56,862 bases of DNA from CBDCWT01 sp965223305. Lineage in GTDB: Bacteria > Planctomycetota > Planctomycetia > Pirellulales > Pirellulaceae. The position numbers and the translations under genes are program-made. The DNA is taken from assembly GCA_965223305.1 (NCBI GenBank), contig CBDCWT010000059.1:1-56862 (forward strand). Reading direction: 5' to 3'. Positions within the stretch are counted from its first letter, which is position 1. Each line of letters begins with the position of its first letter. Under the pieces are notes generated by a model, which saw only the letters and a list, made by a program, of their open reading frames with translations, was not told where the DNA came from and did not search any database. Shown here piece by piece: positions 52,432 through 56,862 of this stretch.

Positions 52432-52601
52432 TCATTGCCTGGCAGCGTGTTGATTTTCGCAAAGGGTTGCTGCATTGCAGCTGTTCGCCGCCGAATTCGC
52501 GTGTCCTCGCTTCCGCTTGTCGTCGAGTGGGCCGGACGAGCTGAGCACGGCGGATGTCTTGGTGCGGCCGTTGACGGGCGAACCAAGTCGCTTGACGAGC
52601 G

Positions 52602-52624
52602 TCTAGTATCTAGTATCTAGTATC
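52602..52624. repeat. Three tandem 7-bp units TCTAGTA
   Basis: TCTAGTA occurs three times in a row (52602-52622), ending 6 bases before the pdxJ start codon. A TTGACG lies at 52592-52597. Unit number could vary by slippage and change spacing to any TAGTAT-like -10. No gene is seen between 52432 and 52628. Confidence 0.6.
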
Positions 52625-52628
52625 CGAT

Positions 52629-53345
52629 ATGGCTGAACTGGGCGTAAATATCGATCACGTCGCGACGGTGCGTCAGGCCCGGCGAACTTATGAGCCTGAC
52701 CCCGTTTGGGCTGCCGCGCTAGCCGAGCTGGGAGGGGCGGACGGCATCACGGTCCATCTGCGGGAGGACCGGCGACATATCCAGGACCGAGATGTGCGTC
52801 TGCTGCGGGAGACCGTCTCGGTCAAGTTGAATCTGGAGATGGCTTGCGCCGCGGAGATCGTCAATCTGGCCTGCGAAGTGATACCTGACCAAGTGACGCT
52901 GGTTCCCGAAAAGCGGGAAGAAGTGACCACCGAGGGGGGCCTCGATCTGGTGGGCCAACGCGACACAGTCCAGGCCGTTGTTGGACGTCTTCGAGAACAT
53001 GGCATGGTCGTCAGTCTTTTCTTAGATCCCGAGCTGAGTCAAATTGCGGCGGCGGCCGAGCTGGAGGTGGACGCGGTCGAGTTGCACACGGGGTCCTACG
53101 CACTGGCGAAGGGCGAAAGACAGCATGACGAGCTGATCAAGCTGGTGAGCGCGGCACGGCAAATCCGCGAGGCGGGAATGACCTTGCACGCTGGCCACGG
53201 ACTGAACTACACGAATGTCGGGCCGGTCGCCGCGATTGCCGACATGAAGGAGTTGAACATCGGACATAGCATTGTGTCCCGAGCTGTGTTCGTGGGGTTG
53301 GAGCGGGCGGTTGGCGAGATGAAATCGCTGATTCGCGACCACTAA
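52629..53345 (+). CDS. pdxJ: Pyridoxine 5'-phosphate synthase
   Basis: The 238-residue protein has the usual length and landmarks of PdxJ: AELGVNIDHVATVRQARRTY at the start, GADGITVHLREDRRHIQDRD, VSVKLNLEMACAAEIVNLA, PDQVTLVPEKREEVTTEGGL, VDAVELHTGSYA and TLHAGHGLNYTNVGPVAAIA, ending with IGHSIVSRAVFVGLERAVGE. It condenses 1-deoxyxylulose 5-phosphate with 3-amino-2-oxopropyl phosphate in the last ring-forming step of vitamin B6 synthesis. It lies 31 bases upstream of dapA. Confidence 0.97.
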   Translation: MAELGVNIDHVATVRQARRTYEPDPVWAAALAELGGADGITVHLREDRRHIQDRDVRLLRETVSVKLNLEMACAAEIVNLACEVIPDQVTLVPEKREEVTTEGGLDLVGQRDTVQAVVGRLREHGMVVSLFLDPELSQIAAAAELEVDAVELHTGSYALAKGERQHDELIKLVSAARQIREAGMTLHAGHGLNYTNVGPVAAIADMKELNIGHSIVSRAVFVGLERAVGEMKSLIRDH

Positions 53346-53376
53346 ACGTCACTGTATTGCGAAAAGGACACCAGCG

Positions 53377-54264
53377 ATGCCACGCCAGGGCTCAGAGTTT
53401 TCCGGCTTGACCGTTGCGATGGTCACGCCCTTCAAGAGTGGTGCCATTGATTTTGCGACACTCCACGCGCAGATCGATTTCCAGGTTGAAGCCGGCACAC
53501 GCTGCCTGTGTCCGACGGGGACGACCGGCGAGTCACCTACGTTGACCCATGACGAACATGAGCGGCTGATCTCCGAGGTTATTCAGGTGACCGCTGGCCG
53601 AGCCAACGTGATGGCTGGCACGGGCTCCAACAGCACAGCCGAGGCGCTCCGCTTAACAAAGTGGGCTGCCAAAGAAGGAGCTAATGCGGCGCTGCTCGTA
53701 GCGCCCTATTACAACAAGCCGACGCAACAGGGCTTCTATGAACACTACAAAGCCATCGCCGAAGCCGTCGACATCCCTCTCTGTGTCTACAACATCCCGG
53801 GACGTACCAGCAAGAATATTGAACCGGAGACCATTGCACGGTTGGCGGAGCTTGAGAACATTGTCATGGTTAAAGAGGCAACCGGCTCGTTGGACCAGGC
53901 ATCCGAGATACTCAATAGCACGAATCTAACGTTACTCAGCGGCGACGACAGCCTTACGCTTCCGTTGTTGTCGATCGGAGGTGAAGGTGTCATTTCGGTT
54001 GTCGGCAATCTGATACCGCGTGACATGATCGACTTGTTGGCTGCCTATCAAGCGGATCAAACAGAGAAGGCTCGGCAACTGCATCACCGACTCTTTCCTC
54101 TTTGCCGTGACATGCTGGGGTTGGCTACCAATCCCATTCCGATCAAGGCGGCTATGCAGATGACGGGTCGAGATTCAGGAGAGCTGCGACTGCCGATGAC
54201 GAGCCTCTGTGACTCAGAGCTAAAGTCGCTGGCGCAGACATTGACCAACTACGGACTCCGATAG
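53377..54264 (+). CDS. dapA: 4-hydroxy-tetrahydrodipicolinate synthase
   Basis: The 295-residue protein matches DapA in length and motifs: GLTVAMVTPFKSGAIDF, LCPTGTTGESPTLTHDEHER, GTGSNSTAEALRLTKWAAKE, LLVAPYYNKPTQQGFYEHYK, LCVYNIPGRTSKNIEPETIA (catalytic Tyr), IVMVKEATGSLDQASEI (Schiff-base Lys) and LLSGDDSLTLPLLSIGGEGV. It joins pyruvate with aspartate semialdehyde in the lysine/diaminopimelate pathway. It is close to pdxJ and probably in the same transcript. Confidence 0.96.
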   Translation: MPRQGSEFSGLTVAMVTPFKSGAIDFATLHAQIDFQVEAGTRCLCPTGTTGESPTLTHDEHERLISEVIQVTAGRANVMAGTGSNSTAEALRLTKWAAKEGANAALLVAPYYNKPTQQGFYEHYKAIAEAVDIPLCVYNIPGRTSKNIEPETIARLAELENIVMVKEATGSLDQASEILNSTNLTLLSGDDSLTLPLLSIGGEGVISVVGNLIPRDMIDLLAAYQADQTEKARQLHHRLFPLCRDMLGLATNPIPIKAAMQMTGRDSGELRLPMTSLCDSELKSLAQTLTNYGLR

Positions 54265-54425
54265 TCGGAAGCTGCTATCGGTCGGTTACCTGAGCTGTTC
54301 GCTGCCCCAGATTCAGGGCCGCCACCGACTGGATCGTCGCGCAGGTCGAGTTGACCCGATGCGCGTCGTTTTCTATAGTGGCCTGCATCTCCTTTTCCCC
54401 ACGGACTCCTTTCACGCAGGTCGGT

Positions 54426-54917
54426 ATGAGCATCGGCGAAGGTACCGACATTGGTTACTCGACGATTCGGGGGCGGAACTTCCCGACGATTCGCCAGTTC
54501 ACTGTGTTTCTCGAGAACCGGGTGGGGCAGCTCTTGGATGTCGTCCGCCGGTTTGAAGGCAGCAAGGTCCGCATCGTGGCTCTGTCGATCAATGATGCGA
54601 CCGAGTGTGCCTTTGTACGTTTCCTGTTGAGCCATCCGGAGCAAGGTCGGGAGATACTGGAACGGGCTGGCTTGGCGATGATCGAATCCGATCTTGTTGG
54701 CATCGAGTTGCCTAACGGGCCCCAACCTCTCCTGCAGGTGTGCACCGCCTTGTTGCAGGCAGAAATCAACATCGTGCAAGCTTATCCTCTTATTGTCCGA
54801 CCTCACGGTAAACCTGCGGTGGCATTGATGGTGGACAATCTCGAAATGGCGATGGACACGCTCAATGCCAAGGGATTTACAATGATCTCAGAGGCGGATC
54901 TCTCCGCGGAAGACTGA
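54426..54917 (+). CDS. ACT-domain protein
   Basis: With the ATG at 54426 the product has 163 residues. Two ACT-like units are visible: TIRQFTVFLENRVGQLLDVV with RIVALSINDATECAFVRFLL, and ERAGLAMIESDLVGIELPNG followed by PLLQVCTALLQAEINIVQAY and PAVALMVDNLEMAMDTLNAK. Stand-alone double ACT proteins bind amino acids and regulate enzymes; ligand unknown. It follows dapA by 161 bases, so an amino-acid-linked role is plausible. A longer frame beginning at 54351 adds Cys-rich sequence unlike the family and was not used. Confidence 0.85.
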   Translation: MSIGEGTDIGYSTIRGRNFPTIRQFTVFLENRVGQLLDVVRRFEGSKVRIVALSINDATECAFVRFLLSHPEQGREILERAGLAMIESDLVGIELPNGPQPLLQVCTALLQAEINIVQAYPLIVRPHGKPAVALMVDNLEMAMDTLNAKGFTMISEADLSAED

Positions 54918-55051
54918 CTTTTGCTTGACGTGGCCAACTTGATCAGATAGCCTGATCAACGGGTGGCCTGAGATGCGTCTGCGCCCTCGCAGGATTGACT
55001 TGGGAAGCACCACTTCGCGCTGTCGCGCTAGACAGCTGAAAGGAGCTTGTA

Positions 55052-55534
55052 ATGGCTTCTCTCTCAACTCGGACTCTGACGGTCAACGCAGCGTTCTTTC
55101 AAGAGATCAAGGAAGTCGATCAGGAGCTGTGGCGTTTGCTGGCGGAAGTGCGCCGCATCACTGCTGATCCGTCCGAACTAGTTGCCCAACGTAAGCAGTT
55201 CTTGCTCACAATGGAGACGCTGCGGGACCAGCTAGCATTGCATTTTGCACTTGAAGAGGCCTACGGATATTTCGAAGATCCGGTGCATGTGGCCCCGCGG
55301 CTTTGCGATCAGGCCTGTGCATTGCGTGACGAGCATCGGCAGCTTTACGTGTGGTTTTGCGACTTGGAGTGCCGTGCGGCCGAGCTGTTAGGAGGTGGCT
55401 CGCGCCGCTCGTCAGCGTTGCTCGATCTGGTAAAGGACGTGGAGACGTTCGACGCACGGTTGAGGCGGCATGAGGAACAAGAGAACGAGCTGATACAGCA
55501 GGAGTACAACGACGACATCGGCGTCGGTGACTGA
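55052..55534 (+). CDS. Hemerythrin-like (HHE) domain protein
   Basis: The 160-residue four-helix protein starts MASLSTRTLTVNAAFFQEIK after GAAAGGAG. Ligand-like residues are H64-x3-E68 (LALHFALEEAYGYFED), H95 (LRDEHRQLYVW) and H140-x3-E144 (RLRRHEEQENELIQQEY), as in hemerythrins. The N-terminal helix, which normally supplies the first His, has none at the expected place. It may bind iron and sense oxygen or redox state. The response-regulator start is 15 bases after its stop, suggesting a signalling pair. Confidence 0.75.
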   Translation: MASLSTRTLTVNAAFFQEIKEVDQELWRLLAEVRRITADPSELVAQRKQFLLTMETLRDQLALHFALEEAYGYFEDPVHVAPRLCDQACALRDEHRQLYVWFCDLECRAAELLGGGSRRSSALLDLVKDVETFDARLRRHEEQENELIQQEYNDDIGVGD

Positions 55535-55549
55535 GCTGTGGAGATGTTG

Positions 55550-55999
55550 ATGGACAAAGAGCTTGTTGGTCGGCCGATGGAGATTCTCCTCGTCGAAGAC
55601 GGGCTCATGGACGCGCGTGTCACGATCGAGGCGCTGCGGGAGGGTGATGTTAAACATCGTCTCACGCTGATTCGCGACGGGCTTGAGGCGCTAGAATTCC
55701 TGGCTCGTCAAGGCAAGTTCGCGAAGGCACCGCGCCCCGATCTCGTCTTGCTCGATTTGATGCTGCCGAAGCTGAGCGGCTTAGAGGTGTTGGAGAAGAT
55801 CCGCGCCGACTACGAGTTGCGGGAGTTGCCGGTTGTTGTGCTCACAGCATCCGAAGCGGCCGAGGACAAAGTCAATTGTGAGATGTTCGCCGTCGATGCC
55901 TACGTCACCAAGCCGGTCAACCTTGCAAAGTTCTTGGACGTTATCAGGAAGCTCAGACAGCATTGGTTGGACGATGTCATCCTGCCAGTGGTTGACTGA
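55550..55999 (+). CDS. Single-domain response regulator (CheY/Rcp1-like)
   Basis: With the ATG at 55550 (GGAG at 55540-55543, six bases before) the protein has 149 residues. It shows MEILLVEDGLMDARVTIEAL (acidic pocket), RPDLVLLDLMLPKLSGLEVL (phosphoacceptor D69), VVVLTASEAAEDKVNCEMF and DAYVTKPVNLAKFLDVIRKL (conserved Lys). The GLEALEFLARQGKFAKAPRP insert is typical of Rcp1-type regulators that pair with phytochrome-like or hybrid kinases. No output domain or kinase is present. It is almost certainly co-transcribed with the hemerythrin-like gene. Confidence 0.92.
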   Translation: MDKELVGRPMEILLVEDGLMDARVTIEALREGDVKHRLTLIRDGLEALEFLARQGKFAKAPRPDLVLLDLMLPKLSGLEVLEKIRADYELRELPVVVLTASEAAEDKVNCEMFAVDAYVTKPVNLAKFLDVIRKLRQHWLDDVILPVVD

Positions 56000-56089
56000 A
56001 GTCGCGTTCGCGCATCAATACGCCCTCGCCGAGGCTTCTTGAGGTTGCGCTTTTGGCCTTCCTGCAGGCACCAGATAGCGGATTCACCG

Positions 56090-56275
56090 TGTTTTTCTTA
56101 ACCCGAAGCGTAAGCGAGGGGGAGTTCGCGTACCAACCCAAGTGATTCCCTCGCTGACGCTTCGGGTTCCGATTGAGCCAACAAGCGCAACTTCAAAAAG
56201 TGTCAGCGAGGGGGAGTTGGTGTACCAAAGCAAGTTATTCCCCTCGCTTACGCTTCGAGTTACGATTGAGGACCC
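56090..56275. repeat. R3 hairpin, tandem arms
   Basis: A complete R3 hairpin lies at about 56099-56171 (AACCCGAAGCGTAAGCGAGG, loop, CCCTCGCTGACGCTTCGGGT). A second one follows at about 56200-56265 (AAAGTGTCAGCGAGGGGGAG, loop TTGGTGTACCAA, CCCTCGCTTACGCTTCGAGT). No gene is seen between 56000 and 56487. Confidence 0.8.
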
Positions 56276-56309
56276 GCCTTTGGATTAGAGGAATGTGGGG
56301 AAACTCGCA

Positions 56310-56491
56310 CTAGCCCGAATTATTCATGAACGATCTGCTGCGAGGTCGTAAGTCCATCCGTGGCTTCGTCATGCTTCACAATTCTCCCTCGACGTATTGC
56401 TTCAATACGCCTGCGGAAGAACTGCTCGCCTTCCTTGCCACGAACGTACTTACAACCTCTCGCCACGATCTTCATGAATAATCCGCGCTAG
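56310..56491. mobile_element. 174-bp palindromic element, copy D, with CTAG duplication
   Basis: The body is 56314-56487 (174 bp), flanked by CTAG at 56310-56313 and 56488-56491. It differs from copy A at four bases, including ATGAACG for ATGAGCG and CCGCG for CCGGG at the right end. The right CTAG contains the TAG stop of the minus-strand TPR gene. Both 51-codon frames are open. Confidence 0.9.
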
Positions 56492-56862
56492 GGATCGATC
56501 GCCGCAGCGCGGACTGCAGGCATCGTGCCGCCGCCGTTCAGACGAAAGTCCTCGTAGGCATCGGCGGCGAAATCGCTGAGCGGATCTAACTGGCGGGCTT
56601 TTTCGAACGCCTTCTGCGCTTCACCCGCTCGGCCGGCAGAGCGGTACATGATCCCCAGGTTCGCCCAGGCCGTTGCCGATTCGGGCCAAGCGTCGACCAG
56701 CTGTTCGTAAAGAGTGATCGCTCCCGTGTGCTGGTTTGAGCTCCACAGGATGACTCCAACCCGGTTCGCGTCTTCGGGCGATTGTTTGGCGAGCTGCGCA
56801 CTGACGGTGGCTAGCTGTGCCTGCGCGGGAACCTCGCCGGACATCATACGGGCCGCTCGGAA
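56488..56862 (-). CDS. TPR-repeat protein, C-terminal part (runs off the window)
   Basis: The frame is open to the window edge and reads FRAARMMSGEVPAQAQLATV, then at least two TPR units (GAITLYEQLVDAWPESATAW ANLG and MYRSAGRAGEAQKAFEKARQ LDP). A tail follows (ADAYEDFRLNGGGTMPAVRA). TPRs mediate protein contacts; nothing more can be said without the 5' part. The stop TAG (56490-56488) is the target duplication of palindromic element D. Confidence 0.8.
   Translation of the reverse strand, partial: FRAARMMSGEVPAQAQLATVSAQLAKQSPEDANRVGVILWSSNQHTGAITLYEQLVDAWPESATAWANLGIMYRSAGRAGEAQKAFEKARQLDPLSDFAADAYEDFRLNGGGTMPAVRAAAIDP

Noticed and set aside
18499..56491. CRISPR array
   Set aside because: The repeats are dispersed over tens of kilobases with no regular spacers and no cas genes.
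1..56862. tRNA or rRNA genes
   Set aside because: No rRNA-like stretch and no cloverleaf with recognisable TTCGANTC-type T-loop in context was found by eye; a covariance search would be needed to be sure.

Overview
The window looks like a planctomycete chromosome segment, most likely of the Pirellulales type. The evidence is two copies of the planctomycete surface-cytochrome pair (DUF1587/1592/1588/1585 protein followed by a Tat-exported DUF1552 protein), a PVC-type CxxCH propeller-HEAT-cytochrome protein, a type I sulfatase, a ThuA-like protein, two putative tetrahydromethanopterin (H4MPT) biosynthesis genes, and many short hairpin repeats between genes. Assignments rest on reading motifs by eye; no database search was run.

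Layout. 1-2.2 kb: two genes with interrupted frames (Gfo/Idh/MocA oxidoreductase tail; trypsin-like protease) and repeats. 2.2-8.1 kb: a CxxCH lipoprotein, then the first DUF1592/DUF1552 pair. 8.5-10.5 kb: IS1634-like element, copy 1. 10.5-16.5 kb (minus): enolase-superfamily enzyme, ThuA-like protein, PVC cytochrome. 16.6-18.5 kb (plus): methyltransferase and DinB-like protein. 18.7-23.5 kb (minus): membrane hydrolase, MacB-like permease, MacA-like adaptor, small membrane protein. 23.6-25.7 kb: a frame-broken gene that reads as an amidohydrolase fused to a xylose-isomerase-like TIM barrel. 26.2-28.2 kb: IS copy 2. 29-36 kb (plus): second DUF1592/DUF1552 pair, HEAT-repeat protein, sulfatase. 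36.5-43 kb: HtrA protease, AddA/RecB-like helicase-nuclease and an unrecognised coiled-coil protein with a candidate PD-(D/E)XK core. 43-47 kb: chorismate mutase, DHPS-like protein, an SDR lacking the usual Tyr, and a FabD-like protein. 47.5-51 kb: bactofilin-like, PQQ-propeller and glycine-zipper proteins. 51.4-56 kb (plus): beta-RFAP synthase, pdxJ, dapA, ACT protein, hemerythrin-like protein, response regulator. The right edge holds the end of a TPR gene.

Main discovery candidate: a set of non-autonomous elements sharing a target. Four near-identical 174-bp imperfect palindromes (starts 18503, 22415, 47366, 56314) have ends beginning CCCGAATTATTCATGA and 4-bp target duplications CTAA or CTAG. 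Three of the four sit exactly on a gene's stop codon, which the duplication preserves. A second MITE family (2085, 47241) uses the same kind of target. The two IS1634-like copies also begin CCCGAA and duplicate CTAA/TTAG, so the IS may move the palindromes in trans. Both IS copies are in the same TTAG of one dispersed repeat.

Caution: nearly every broken frame here is explained by one extra base, usually in a run of identical bases, and the two IS copies differ only by two such extra bases. Many 'pseudogenes' may therefore be assembly errors.
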